Source: an uncultured Verrucomicrobia subdivision 3 bacterium (lineage in GTDB: Bacteria > Verrucomicrobiota > Verrucomicrobiia > Limisphaerales > DASXHY01). Taken from it: a DNA stretch of 64,000 nucleotides. The stretch spans positions 1 to 64,000 of the forward strand of contig CALBZA010000011.1 in assembly GCA_937890005.1 (NCBI GenBank), given 5' to 3'. Position numbers and translations under genes: made by a program. Positions within the stretch are counted from its first letter, which is position 1. Each line of letters begins with the position of its first letter. Below are positions 25,307 to 34,811 of this stretch, piece by piece. The notes under the pieces are model-generated. The model ran no database searches, was not told where the DNA came from, and worked only from the letters and a program-made list of their open reading frames with translations.

Positions 25307-27757
25307 ATGTTTCCCGGCGATTCCAACCTTCCCGCCCGGCCTGTCCTCTGGCTGCTGGGGCTGGTTTTGTTGTTGTTGCCCGCCGGCTCTTCGGCATTTG
25401 AGACCGTGACGGGAAACATTTTTGCGCATGATCCTTCCCGGCTGATCAAGGATGGGAACCGCTACTATTATTTTCGAACGAGCCAGGGGATTGAATCCGC
25501 GTATTCGACCGATCTGCGCAACTGGACCTACGCGGGCAGAATTTTTCCAGGCAGCCCGCCGTCGTGGACCACGAATGCCGTTCCCAGTTTCACCGGACAT
25601 TTTTGGGCGCCCGATGTCGCTTACTTCAATGGCAAGTATCACGTCTATTACTCCGTGTCCGAATGGGGAACGATCAACTCCGCCATCGGCCTTGTGACGT
25701 CGCCGTCGCTCATCAATCCGGTCTGGACCGACCACGGAAAAGTGATTCAGTCCGACGCCGTATGGGAAGCCGGGCCTGACACCGACCTGACGGCGAACAA
25801 CTGCATCGATCCGGCGATCCTGATCGATACGAACGGTTCGATCTGGATGGTGTTCGGTTCGTATTCCGACGGGATTCTCGTGATGCAACTGGATCCTGCC
25901 ACCGGAAAGCGCATTTCACCCGGTTCGCCCATCACGCGAATTGCCAACAACGGGCCGAACTTCTTCAGCAACACGACGGAAGCCGCGATGATTTTTCAAC
26001 GCGGCGGGTTTTATTATCTGTTCCTGAATTTCGGCGGCTGCTGTTCCGGCGTGGACAGCACTTACAACATTCGCGTAGGGCGAAGTGCTTCTGTGACGGG
26101 ACCGTACCTCGATCGCAATGGTGTGAACATGAACAATGGCGGCGGGACAATGGTGCTGGAGAGCACGGGCAGATTTGTTGGACCCGGACACGCCGGCATT
26201 CTTGAAGAGAACGGGACGAACTGGTTCACGTACCATTATTACGATTGCAATGAAAACGGAGTTGCGAAGTTCGGGCTGGCGCAATTGTTCTGGACTGACG
26301 ACGGCTGGCCATCGATCACGAACGATTGGTCGGCGTTTTACACCTTCGATGTCGATGCCCGGGAACATCGTGCCGTTTACAACGGATCGCTTCGCAATGG
26401 CGCAATGGTTGTCAATGATCCGGACCGCGGCGGCGTGTTGAATCTGAATGGAACCGGCAATTACGTGACGCTTCCCAATTCCGTTGCGAATGCGAACACG
26501 TTTGCGGCGTGGGTGAAGTGGAATGGAGGTGCAGACTGGCAGCGCATTTTCGATTTTGGCAGCAACACAACGCGCTACGCCGTTCTGACGCCGCGCGCGT
26601 CGAGTGGAAAGATGCGATTCACGATTCGGATCGGTGGAAGCTCACAGATAGTGGAAGCGCCAGCCGCTTTGCCGACCAATGCCTGGACACATGTCGCACT
26701 CGCGCTCGACGGCTCGCGCGGATCGCTTTACATGAACGGGAATCTGGTTGCGAGCAGCAACAACATCACGATTCGTCCCTGGCAGCTTCTCGCACGCAGC
26801 AATTACGTTGGCAAAAGCCAGTTCGCCACGGATCCGATGTTCCATGGCCAGATCGATTCGTTTCGCATTTTCGGACGCACATTGTCGGAAGACGAAATTC
26901 GCGAGCTGGCGTGGGCGCACCCATCACTGGCGCATCGCTACAGTTTTAACTACGATGGCCGGGATTCCATCGGAATGGCGCATGGAAAGGTCGTTGGGAA
27001 TGCGGTCGTCACGAATGAAACTCTGCGTCTGCCGGGAACTTCCGGAAGTTACATGAACCTTCCCGGTGGACTGGTGTCCGGGTCCTCAGCATTGAGCGTG
27101 GAGTTCTGGGCGAGTTTCGGTGTGAACGGCGTCTGGTCGCGAGTTTTTGATTTCGGAAACATGAGCGGCAACAACGGACAAAACTATGTCTTCTTCAGTC
27201 CGCGCAACAACTCCGGTGGTCAACGGCTGGAGATCAGCACCGCCGTCCGCACATCCACGCTCGATGTTCCCACTTCGATGGACAACCGATCGCTTCATGT
27301 GGTCTGCATCGTCGATCCCGCCGACAACTATTGCGCGATCTACACGAACGGCGTTCTTCAAACAGCACAAATCACGTTGCTGCCCCCGCTGTCCGGTGTC
27401 AGCTCCGCGTGGGCATTCATCGGCCGTTCGCTTTGGAGTAGTGACGGCTGGCTCAATGCGAGCATCGACGAGTTTCGAATTTACGACGGACGATTGAACC
27501 CTGACGAAATCATTGCCAATTACGTCGCCGGTCCAGATGCTCTGGCGTTGCCAATGTCACTCACGCATTCCATTTCAGGTTCGGATCTTGTTCTCAGGTG
27601 GCCTGCGTACGCGGCTGGCTACGAGCTCAAATCGACTTCGTCATTGAATGATGCCGATTGGAGTTCTGCGGATGTGACGCCGGTTCTTTCGAACAATGAA
27701 TGGCGCGTGACCATTCCCGTGAACGGCGAAGCACAGTTTTTCCGGTTGCAGCGTTGA
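25307..27757 (+). CDS. secreted GH43 arabinan hydrolase with two LamG domains
   Basis: The product of about 816 residues has a signal peptide (LWLLGLVLLLLPAGSSA) and a five-bladed GH43 propeller to about residue 345. The catalytic acids are Asp in FAHDPSRL (~41), Asp in CIDPAIL (~166) and Glu in TTEAAMIF (~224). The CCSGVDSTYNIRVGRS stretch marks the endo-1,5-arabinanase-type subfamilies. Two LamG/concanavalin-like domains follow (about 360-540 and 545-740), each ending in a DSFRIFGRTLS or DEFRIYDGRLN motif, and may bind substrate. The last 70 residues are the shared tail domain ending QFFRLQR. The GH51 gene follows after 20 bp. Confidence 0.9.
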   Translation: MFPGDSNLPARPVLWLLGLVLLLLPAGSSAFETVTGNIFAHDPSRLIKDGNRYYYFRTSQGIESAYSTDLRNWTYAGRIFPGSPPSWTTNAVPSFTGHFWAPDVAYFNGKYHVYYSVSEWGTINSAIGLVTSPSLINPVWTDHGKVIQSDAVWEAGPDTDLTANNCIDPAILIDTNGSIWMVFGSYSDGILVMQLDPATGKRISPGSPITRIANNGPNFFSNTTEAAMIFQRGGFYYLFLNFGGCCSGVDSTYNIRVGRSASVTGPYLDRNGVNMNNGGGTMVLESTGRFVGPGHAGILEENGTNWFTYHYYDCNENGVAKFGLAQLFWTDDGWPSITNDWSAFYTFDVDAREHRAVYNGSLRNGAMVVNDPDRGGVLNLNGTGNYVTLPNSVANANTFAAWVKWNGGADWQRIFDFGSNTTRYAVLTPRASSGKMRFTIRIGGSSQIVEAPAALPTNAWTHVALALDGSRGSLYMNGNLVASSNNITIRPWQLLARSNYVGKSQFATDPMFHGQIDSFRIFGRTLSEDEIRELAWAHPSLAHRYSFNYDGRDSIGMAHGKVVGNAVVTNETLRLPGTSGSYMNLPGGLVSGSSALSVEFWASFGVNGVWSRVFDFGNMSGNNGQNYVFFSPRNNSGGQRLEISTAVRTSTLDVPTSMDNRSLHVVCIVDPADNYCAIYTNGVLQTAQITLLPPLSGVSSAWAFIGRSLWSSDGWLNASIDEFRIYDGRLNPDEIIANYVAGPDALALPMSLTHSISGSDLVLRWPAYAAGYELKSTSSLNDADWSSADVTPVLSNNEWRVTIPVNGEAQFFRLQR

Positions 27758-27777
27758 ACGATCACACATCAAACATT

Positions 27778-30246
27778 ATGACCAAATATCAGAAGTTGTT
27801 TCTGTCCACCGCACTGGCGCTTTCGGCAGCAATGTCCGCGGCTTTGGCTGCGAATCCAGTTCTCACCGTCCAGACCGACCGTCCGGGCGCTAAGGTGAAT
27901 CCCGCGATGTGGGGACTTTTCTTTGAAGACATCAATCTCGGCGCAGACGGCGGATTGTATGCCGAGCTGGTGAAGAATCGCTCGTTTGAATTCCCCGATC
28001 CAATGATGGGTTGGACGAAGCGATCGGGCGCGGCGGAGATTCTGACGGAGCAGCCGTTCGATTCCGACAATCCGCATTATCTTCGCATCAGCGCGGCGGC
28101 ATCTGGCGAGGGCGTTGCGAACGAGGGATTTCGTGGAATGGGATTGCGGGCGGGCGAAGACTACAACTTCACCGCACAGGTTCGCGCCGTCTCCAACGCG
28201 CCGGCGATCCGGATCGAACTGACCGACGAAAACGGGATCGTGATCGCCAGTGCGCGAATCAAAAAACCGGGTTCGAAGTGGTCTGAGGAAAAGGTTGTTT
28301 TGCGTCCGAAAGTCACCGTGGCGAAGGGCGGGATGAATGTTCTTCTGGAAGGGCCAGGTGTGGTTGATTTCGACATGGTTTCTCTTTTTCCAAAGAAGAC
28401 GTGGAAGAATCGGAAGAACGGAATGCGTGCCGACATGGTCCAGTTGCTCGCTGACATGAAGCCCGGTTTCCTGCGCTTTCCCGGCGGTTGCATCGTGGAG
28501 GGCAGCGATCTCGACAAGCGATATCAATGGAAGACCACGATCGGTCCGATCCAGGATCGCAAGCTCATCATCAATCGCTGGAACTCTGAATTCAAACATC
28601 GTCTCACACCCGACTACTTCCAGTCGTTCGGCCTCGGCTTCTTCGAGTTCTTCCAGTTGAGCGAAGACATCGGCGCGGAGCCGTTGCCGATCCTGAACTG
28701 CGGCATGGCCTGCCAGTTCAACACGGGGCAGCTCGTGCCGCTCGCGGAGCTCGATCCCTACATTCAGGACGCGCTGGATCTGATTGAGTTTGCGAACGGA
28801 CCGGTCACGAGCACCTGGGGAGCGAAACGCGCGGCGATGGGACATCCAAAGCCGTTCAACATGAAGATGCTTGGAATCGGGAACGAACAGTGGGGACCGC
28901 AATATCTCGAACGCTATGAGGCGTTCGCGAAGGTGCTGAAGGAAAAACATCCGGAAATCCAGCTCGTGTCGGCGGCAGGCCCTTCACCCGCGGACGATCG
29001 ATTCAACTTCCTTTTCCCGCGGTTGAACGAGATGAAGGCGGACATCATCGACGAGCATTGCTACGGCAACCCGATCTGGTTTCTAGCGAACGCAAATCGT
29101 TTCGACACTTACGATCGGAACGGACCGAAGATCTTCATGGGCGAGTACGCCGCGCAGAGCGTTGCGACCGTCAGTCCCGAAAATAAAAACAATCTGGAGT
29201 GCGCGCTGTCGGAGGCGGCCTACATGACCGGAATGGAACGCAATGCCGACGTGGTCACGATGGCGTCGTATGCGCCATTGTTCGCGCACATCGACGGCTG
29301 GCAATGGACGCCGAACCTGATCTGGACCGACAACCTTCGCGTGCAGCCGACGCCGAATTATTACGTCCAAAAACTCTTCAGCGTAAATCGCGGTGACGTT
29401 GTTCTGCCGGTCGAATTGAGCGATGTGGTTGTGGAAACAAAACCGGTCGGCGCGGTCGGGATTGGGACTTACAACACCGCGGCCGAATTCAAGGATGTGT
29501 CAGTGACAGCGAATGGAAGCGCGTTGTTGAACGCTGATTTCAGCAAGGGAACTGACGGTTGGACGACAACTCAGGGGCGATGGGAAGTGAAGAATGGCAC
29601 CTACGTTCAAAGCGACGAACGCACGACTTCGCTGGCTCTGGCAGGGAAGTTGGACTGGCAGAATTACACCATTTCGCTCAAGGCCAGAAAGATCAGCGGG
29701 GCGGAAGGCTTCATGGTCACCGTGCGCCATGTGGACAGCGAGAATTACATCGTCTGGAACATCGGCGGTTACGGGAACAAGTTTCACACCCTCCAACGGC
29801 GTTTGGGACAACAGCCTCATCTCATATCGCAGACGGAAGGTTCCATTGAATCCGGCCGTTGGTACGACGTGAAGGTGGAATTGAACGGCGCGCGCGTGGA
29901 CTGCTATCTCGACGGGCGGCTGGTGCAATCGGCCGAGATTCAGCCTGTGAAAACACAGACGATTTATGCGAGTGCGACGCGCGATCAGAAGGCGCGGGAA
30001 GTGATCCTGAAGGTGGTGAATCCCGGCGCCATCGCCATTCCATTGAACGTGAATCTTGCGAATGCCGACGTAAAAGGTTCCGCCCGCGTCACGGTTCTGA
30101 CGGGCAATGATGGAAGTGAAGTGAATACGTTGGACGAACCGAACCGTATTTCGCCGAAGGACCAAACCTTGAAAGTGGGTGGCGCGCAATTCGTGTATGA
30201 AACACCGGCGCGGTCGCTTTCGGTCATCCGAGTTCCAGTGCGATGA
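27778..30246 (+). CDS. abfA: secreted GH51 alpha-L-arabinofuranosidase
   Basis: The 822-residue enzyme has a signal peptide (STALALSAAMSAALA-ANP). The GH51 start motif WGLFFEDINLGADGGLYAELV, a carbohydrate-binding-like domain (about residues 75-205), then the barrel with acid/base Glu in GIGNEQWGPQYLER (~368) and nucleophile Glu in IFMGEYAAQS (~455) are all present. A LamG-like module (about 570-735, WQNYTISLKARKISGAEGF) is inserted before the final C-terminal sandwich. It removes arabinose side units from arabinan or arabinoxylan, complementing the flanking GH43 enzymes. Start at 27778 is set by the signal peptide. Confidence 0.92.
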   Translation: MTKYQKLFLSTALALSAAMSAALAANPVLTVQTDRPGAKVNPAMWGLFFEDINLGADGGLYAELVKNRSFEFPDPMMGWTKRSGAAEILTEQPFDSDNPHYLRISAAASGEGVANEGFRGMGLRAGEDYNFTAQVRAVSNAPAIRIELTDENGIVIASARIKKPGSKWSEEKVVLRPKVTVAKGGMNVLLEGPGVVDFDMVSLFPKKTWKNRKNGMRADMVQLLADMKPGFLRFPGGCIVEGSDLDKRYQWKTTIGPIQDRKLIINRWNSEFKHRLTPDYFQSFGLGFFEFFQLSEDIGAEPLPILNCGMACQFNTGQLVPLAELDPYIQDALDLIEFANGPVTSTWGAKRAAMGHPKPFNMKMLGIGNEQWGPQYLERYEAFAKVLKEKHPEIQLVSAAGPSPADDRFNFLFPRLNEMKADIIDEHCYGNPIWFLANANRFDTYDRNGPKIFMGEYAAQSVATVSPENKNNLECALSEAAYMTGMERNADVVTMASYAPLFAHIDGWQWTPNLIWTDNLRVQPTPNYYVQKLFSVNRGDVVLPVELSDVVVETKPVGAVGIGTYNTAAEFKDVSVTANGSALLNADFSKGTDGWTTTQGRWEVKNGTYVQSDERTTSLALAGKLDWQNYTISLKARKISGAEGFMVTVRHVDSENYIVWNIGGYGNKFHTLQRRLGQQPHLISQTEGSIESGRWYDVKVELNGARVDCYLDGRLVQSAEIQPVKTQTIYASATRDQKAREVILKVVNPGAIAIPLNVNLANADVKGSARVTVLTGNDGSEVNTLDEPNRISPKDQTLKVGGAQFVYETPARSLSVIRVPVR

Positions 30247-30345
30247 TTCCGAGCTCCGAGGGGAGCGGCCCGGTGACGAAGTTTATTGGGGTTGAGGTCC
30301 CGGTTGTGATGTAACTTGGAGCCGGGCCGCCCGTCTGAGCTGCGA

Positions 30346-31422
30346 ATGCTGAACGTTGAGTTGAATATTCTTCCGAAGCGGAAACGCCTGACCGCGTTTG
30401 CGCTGCTTCTCTTCGCGGGTTTTCTTGGCGACATCTCTCCCGTCGAAGCTGCCGAGGGCGGCACGAACCGATTCGATGCCGGAACAAATCAAACGACCGC
30501 GGGCTCGTTCGAATTCGGGAGCAGGGGTGTGCGGTCACACGACCCGTCCACGATTGTGAAGTGCGACGATCGTTACTGGGTCTTTCACACCGGACGCGGC
30601 GTTCTTTCTTACTGGTCCACGAATCTTGTGGACTGGCAGAGCGGACCGCGCGTGATGAGCCGATCGCCCGAGTGGGTGGCAACGGAAGTGCCCGGCAACA
30701 CGGACGGCAATTTCTGGGCGCCGGACATCATCCGGGTGGGCGACGAGTATCGTTTGTATTATTCGGTTTCCACCTTTGGGAAAAACCGTTCGGTCATTGC
30801 GCTGGCGACCACGCCGACGCTGAATCCGGACGACCCGAATTTCAAGTGGACCGATCGCGGTGTCGTGGTGCGATCGTTCGCCACAAACAACTTCAATGCG
30901 ATTGATCCGGCGCTGTTTCAGGACCAGGACGGAAGTTTGTGGATGACGTTTGGCTCGTTCTGGAGCGGCATCCAGTTGATCCAGCTCGATCCGAAGACAG
31001 GCCTGCGGCTGCCAGGTTCGCCGATGCATTCGCTTGCGCGCTACGAATCGATCGAGGCGCCTTTCCTGTGTCGGCGTGGAGATGACTATTACCTTTTTGT
31101 GAACTGGGGCATCTGCTGCCGTGGCACCAACAGCACCTACGAAATTCGCGTTGGAAAGAGCAGGAAGGTGACCGGGCCGTATCTGGATCGCGATGGCGTC
31201 GATCTCACCCGTGGCGGAGGAACGCTGGTTCTGAAAGGCGCACCGCCTTTTATCGGTCCCGGTCATGCAGGCATTTTTGTCGAGAACGGAACCGAATGGT
31301 TCAGCTGTCACTTCTACGATGGAGCACGGCGAGGAACACCAACGATGGCGTTGAACAAAGTGCTTTGGACGAACGGCTGGCCCGAAGTGGTTTTCGAGCC
31401 GAACACAAGACAGATTCGCTGA
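30346..31422 (+). CDS. secreted GH43 endo-arabinanase-like enzyme
   Basis: The 358-residue enzyme has a signal peptide (LTAFALLLFAGFLGDISPVEA) and a single GH43 propeller. Catalytic acids: Asp in RSHDPSTIV, Asp in NAIDPALFQ and Glu in ESIEAPFLC. The CCRGTNSTYEIRVGKS stretch parallels the first GH43 protein, so the two are paralogues; this one lacks LamG and tail domains. It probably performs endo-1,5-alpha-L-arabinan cleavage in the periplasm or outside. It is third in the cluster, about 100 bp after the GH51 gene. Confidence 0.9.
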   Translation: MLNVELNILPKRKRLTAFALLLFAGFLGDISPVEAAEGGTNRFDAGTNQTTAGSFEFGSRGVRSHDPSTIVKCDDRYWVFHTGRGVLSYWSTNLVDWQSGPRVMSRSPEWVATEVPGNTDGNFWAPDIIRVGDEYRLYYSVSTFGKNRSVIALATTPTLNPDDPNFKWTDRGVVVRSFATNNFNAIDPALFQDQDGSLWMTFGSFWSGIQLIQLDPKTGLRLPGSPMHSLARYESIEAPFLCRRGDDYYLFVNWGICCRGTNSTYEIRVGKSRKVTGPYLDRDGVDLTRGGGTLVLKGAPPFIGPGHAGIFVENGTEWFSCHFYDGARRGTPTMALNKVLWTNGWPEVVFEPNTRQIR

Positions 31423-31862
31423 AAGGTGTTCGAAGAGAAGTGCGATTTTAGGCGTCGCGAAAGTATTTACCGTCACTGTGAAGTCGTTCTCGTTAACGGC
31501 GCTTCGGATTCCTGAGAAGTGATTTTGTCTTCCAACTTCGACGCATCGATGCCGCGGGTTGAGAGATCGGCCCGCCGCATTTTCTTATTCCGCACACTGC
31601 TGTTTCATTTCGAGACATGCAGTGCGACCAGCTCGATTCGTTTGAAATCGTGAAAGACACCGGCGCGTCATCCGTGCTGCGTGCGAAGAGTTGTTTTCAG
31701 GAAGTTGTGCGCTTCGAATCCTTGTCCCTCTGCCAGCGCTGAGAGCTGTCGGAGAGGGACGTTCCAGCGATGAGCTCGTTCCGCGATCGATGGAGCAAAG
31801 TTGTGTCGAATGGAACCGCAAAGAGGCGTCGGAGGGCACGACAACTGCATCAACCCTCGCGC
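31423..31862 (+). other. 440-bp gap without a supported gene
   Basis: No convincing gene is present on either strand. At 31723-31760 the sequence GTCCCTCT ... GGAGAGGGAC can form a hairpin and resembles the dispersed TCTCCC/GAGAGGG repeats at 33770, 50375 and 63546. The kinase reading frame stays open through the last 90 bases but is not protein-like there. Confidence 0.5.
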
Positions 31863-33326
31863 ATGGATAAATTCTACGTTGCGTGTGAGTTGGGTGTGGA
31901 GCAGGGAAGGGTGACGCTGGGCAGTCTTCACAAGGGAAAGCTTTCCCTGTGCGAAATGCGGCGTTTTCGGAATGAACCGGTCCGGGAGAAGAACTCGCTT
32001 CAATGGAACATCCCGCAATTGTATCACGACGTTCTCGAAGGACTGCGCTCCGTGGGCGCGCACGAGGAGCCGGTGGACAGCATCAGCTGCAATGCGTGGA
32101 GTTCGGACTACATGCTTTTCGAGCCGGATGGAACATTGATCACGCCCACCTTCCACTTCGCCGATCCGCGAGGGAATGTTGTCGCCGACCAGATTCTTTC
32201 GAAGATTCCCGCTGAAACGCTTTACGAGGAAACCGGTGTGCAGAGTGCGCCGGCAAACACGCTGTTTCAGCTCGCTGCCGAAAAGCCGAAGCGGCTGAAC
32301 CGAAGGAATCGATTGATGCCGGTCGCTGACGGATTCAATTTTTTGCTGACCGGCGTGCCGAGCGTGGAAATTTCATCGGCCAGCACGACGCAGCTTTTCA
32401 ACCCTGTCGAGAAGGAGTGGTCCGCGCGCCTGATGCAGGCACTCGATTTTCCGGGCGAGATGTTTCCCGTCGTCGTGCCGTCGGGAACTAAGCTCGGTGC
32501 CCTTCGTCCCGAATTATGCCGTGAAACAGGTTTGGACGATCCGCACGTGGTCTGTTCGTGTTCGCACGAGATGGCCGCTGGATTGGCCGGTTTGCCGGTG
32601 GCGCAGGGAGAACAGTGGGTTTATTTGCAGACCGGACCGTGGGCCACGCTCGGTACGCAGCTGTTGGGGCCGATCATCAATGAAGTCAGCCGGGAATGGA
32701 ATTACACGCATGAGATCGGTTATGGCGGTGCGGTTTATTTTTCAAAACATCTGGCGGGACTTTGGATTCTCGATGAATGCCGGCGGTTCTGGAAGGAGAA
32801 GGATCGCGAACTTGATTCCGACCTGTTGATTCATCTCGCCACGGCGTCGGAGCCGTTCGAATCTCTCGTGAATTTCGCCGATCCACGCTTTCGCACACCC
32901 GGCGACATGCCGTTGAAGATTCAGGCGTATTGCAAGGAAACGGGCCAGCCGGTTCCGCGCAAACCCGGCCCCGTTGCGCGTTGCGTGTTGGAAAGCCTGG
33001 CTCTGTTGTATCGACGCACGCTCTGGGAGCTGGAATACGTGACGGGCCGGCAGTTCGACCGCCTGTTCCTTCTGGGTGGAACGGGCAACAGCCTGCTGAA
33101 TCATTTCACTGCAAATGCGCTTCAGATTCCCGTCACGATCGTTCCGCAGAACATTTCCACGATCGGGAACGTGGTGGTTCAGGCGCTGGCGATGGGACAC
33201 ATCCATTCGCTTGAGGAAGCGCGCGCCATTGTGAACAGCTCGTTCAAAATGGAAACCATCGTTCCGCACGCCGCCGCCTGGGACGCCGCTTATGACAGGC
33301 TCGCGGCGATGGATCAGCAGGTGTGA
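31863..33326 (+). CDS. rhamnulokinase-like FGGY carbohydrate kinase
   Basis: The 487-residue kinase aligns by eye with RhaB: N-terminal phosphate loop region ACELGVEQGRV, SSDYMLFEPDGTL, the FNFLLTG box, YLQTGPWATLGT and the C-terminal LFLLGGTGNSLLNHFTANAL adenosine-binding motif. RhaB phosphorylates L-rhamnulose in rhamnose catabolism, which fits the GH78 enzyme. Two acidic positions are exchanged: the usual Asp of DLG is Glu9 and the catalytic Asp of SHD(T/A) is Glu236 (CSHEMAAGL). It may therefore be a divergent subfamily with another sugar substrate. The start at 31863 (ATG, DKFYVAC) begins the conserved domain. Confidence 0.8.
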   Translation: MDKFYVACELGVEQGRVTLGSLHKGKLSLCEMRRFRNEPVREKNSLQWNIPQLYHDVLEGLRSVGAHEEPVDSISCNAWSSDYMLFEPDGTLITPTFHFADPRGNVVADQILSKIPAETLYEETGVQSAPANTLFQLAAEKPKRLNRRNRLMPVADGFNFLLTGVPSVEISSASTTQLFNPVEKEWSARLMQALDFPGEMFPVVVPSGTKLGALRPELCRETGLDDPHVVCSCSHEMAAGLAGLPVAQGEQWVYLQTGPWATLGTQLLGPIINEVSREWNYTHEIGYGGAVYFSKHLAGLWILDECRRFWKEKDRELDSDLLIHLATASEPFESLVNFADPRFRTPGDMPLKIQAYCKETGQPVPRKPGPVARCVLESLALLYRRTLWELEYVTGRQFDRLFLLGGTGNSLLNHFTANALQIPVTIVPQNISTIGNVVVQALAMGHIHSLEEARAIVNSSFKMETIVPHAAAWDAAYDRLAAMDQQV

Positions 33327-33347
33327 AGGGCGAGTGTTCCCTTCCGC

Positions 33348-33692
33348 TCAGGCATTTTCGGCGTTCACCACAGTCAACGGGCCGTCAAAAATCGTGAGGC
33401 TGATCACTTCACTTTTCGCAACGTGCGGTCCGTGCGGCGTTCCCTTAGGCGCGAAGAAATACGATCCGGATTGATACGTCACACCGGATTCCTCCCAGTC
33501 ACCCGAAAGCACATAGACGAACTCATTTGCCTCGGGATGAATGTGCGCCGGGATGGTGACGCCGGCGTGAAATTTCCGGAGTGCCGTCACGCCGCCCGTC
33601 TGTTCGTTACGATGCAGGAACATCAGTTCCACGCCGGGATACGGCCCGGGCTGCCATGACTTGTCCTTTGAAAGCGCGATGTAGGGGAACAT
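33348..33692 (-). CDS. cupin-domain protein
   Basis: The 114-residue protein is a single cupin barrel. Motif 1 is AHIHPEANEFVYVLSG (two His and Glu as metal ligands) and motif 2 is YFFAPKGTPHGPHV with the last His. It begins FPYIALSKDKSWQPGPYPGVE, resembling the ChrR/anti-sigma-type cupins that bind a metal. The role is not evident from neighbours: the upstream side is a repeat and thiD, and it converges with the kinase gene. The ATG at 33692 is preferred over an upstream TTG. Confidence 0.8.
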   Translation of the reverse strand: MFPYIALSKDKSWQPGPYPGVELMFLHRNEQTGGVTALRKFHAGVTIPAHIHPEANEFVYVLSGDWEESGVTYQSGSYFFAPKGTPHGPHVAKSEVISLTIFDGPLTVVNAENA

Positions 33693-33769
33693 GCCGCGAT
33701 ACAAATCGGTTTCGAACAGAGCCGCAAGCGTGAATCGCAGTTAAGATCTCGCGGGGTGTGACTGAAGTC

Positions 33770-33820
33770 CGCATCTCCCTTTCTTCCGAGCGAAGCCGGA
33801 GGAGAGGGCCGGGGAGAGGA
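33770..33820 (+). repeat. dispersed hairpin repeat, copy A
   Basis: CGCATCTCCCTTTCTTCCGA then GCGAAGCCGGAGGAGAGGGC and CGGGGAGAGG; the two halves pair (TCTCCC with GGGAGA-type segments). Copy B at 50375-50428 shares the first 22 bases with one change. Copy C is on the minus strand inside hsdM at 63546-63584. Confidence 0.7.
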
Positions 33821-33879
33821 AATTTTTGATCATCCCCTCTCCCTAACCGTCTGCCCGCGCTTCGCTGCGGGGAGGAACC

Positions 33880-34698
33880 TCAGTGCGGGCGTCTCGTTGC
33901 GCCCGATCCGGCGTGATGGAGAACGAAATGTTTTCCTGCTTTGTGACTCTGGGCGATGGCGCGTGTGATGTATTCCTTCGCGTGCTGGACCGCGGCGGGC
34001 AGCGATTCGCCGCGCGCGATAAAACTCGTGATGGCCGCCGAGTAGGTGCAACCGGTGCCATGCGTGCTCACGCCCTTGATGAACGGTGCAGTCAACAGCA
34101 GCTCTGTTTCTCCGTCGAAGAAAATGTCCGCAGCTTCGCGGCTGTTGCGAAGATGTCCGCCTTTCACCAGCGCCGCGCAGCCAAAGCGTTCGTAGATGAA
34201 TCGCGCTGCTGCCCGAAGATCTTCAATCGATTTCAGTTCGTGCGACACGAGCAACTGGGCTTCATCGAGGTTCGGCGTGACCAGAGCGGCCAGTGGAAGC
34301 AACCGCGAGGTGATCATCTCGATCGCGGAGCTCTTCAAAAGCCGCGCGCCTGACGTTGAGATCATGACCGGATCGACGACCAGCGGCGGCCGGCCCGCTG
34401 CTTCGAAAAATTCTACAACCACAGAAATGATTTCGGTCGAGTAAAGCATTCCTGTTTTCACTGCGCCCGGTTGAAGCTCAGCGAAAACGGCTTCGATCTG
34501 TTGCCGGACAATTTCGGGACGGCAGGCCTGGATGCCGATCACGCCCTTCGGATTTTGTGCGGTGAGACAGGTGATCGCGGTGGTCCCGTGAACATCCAGC
34601 GATTCGAACGTTTTCAGATCGGCCTGGATGCCTGCTCCGCCGCCACTGTCCGAGCCCGCAATGCTGAGGGCAATCGGAAGCCTTTTTCGTTTGCTCAT
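33880..34698 (-). CDS. thiD: hydroxymethylpyrimidine/phosphomethylpyrimidine kinase
   Basis: The 272-residue enzyme of thiamine synthesis phosphorylates HMP and HMP-P. Signature motifs are SIAGSDSGGGAGIQADLK at the N-terminus, AVKTGML and DPVMIS in the middle, and the ribokinase-fold anion hole with catalytic Cys in GTGCTYSAAI. The length is as expected. No other thi genes are nearby. It is divergent from polX with about 110 bp between the starts. Confidence 0.95.
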   Translation of the reverse strand: MSKRKRLPIALSIAGSDSGGGAGIQADLKTFESLDVHGTTAITCLTAQNPKGVIGIQACRPEIVRQQIEAVFAELQPGAVKTGMLYSTEIISVVVEFFEAAGRPPLVVDPVMISTSGARLLKSSAIEMITSRLLPLAALVTPNLDEAQLLVSHELKSIEDLRAAARFIYERFGCAALVKGGHLRNSREAADIFFDGETELLLTAPFIKGVSTHGTGCTYSAAITSFIARGESLPAAVQHAKEYITRAIAQSHKAGKHFVLHHAGSGATRRPH

Positions 34699-34811
34699 GG
34701 CCCCGATGATAACGAGCTGTGAGAGCCAAGAGGAGATTTAAGAGTTTGAAACGCGTTCGCAGGGGCAGAAACTTCCTTGGAACGCCAGCACACCCGATTC
34801 ATATTCCGGCC

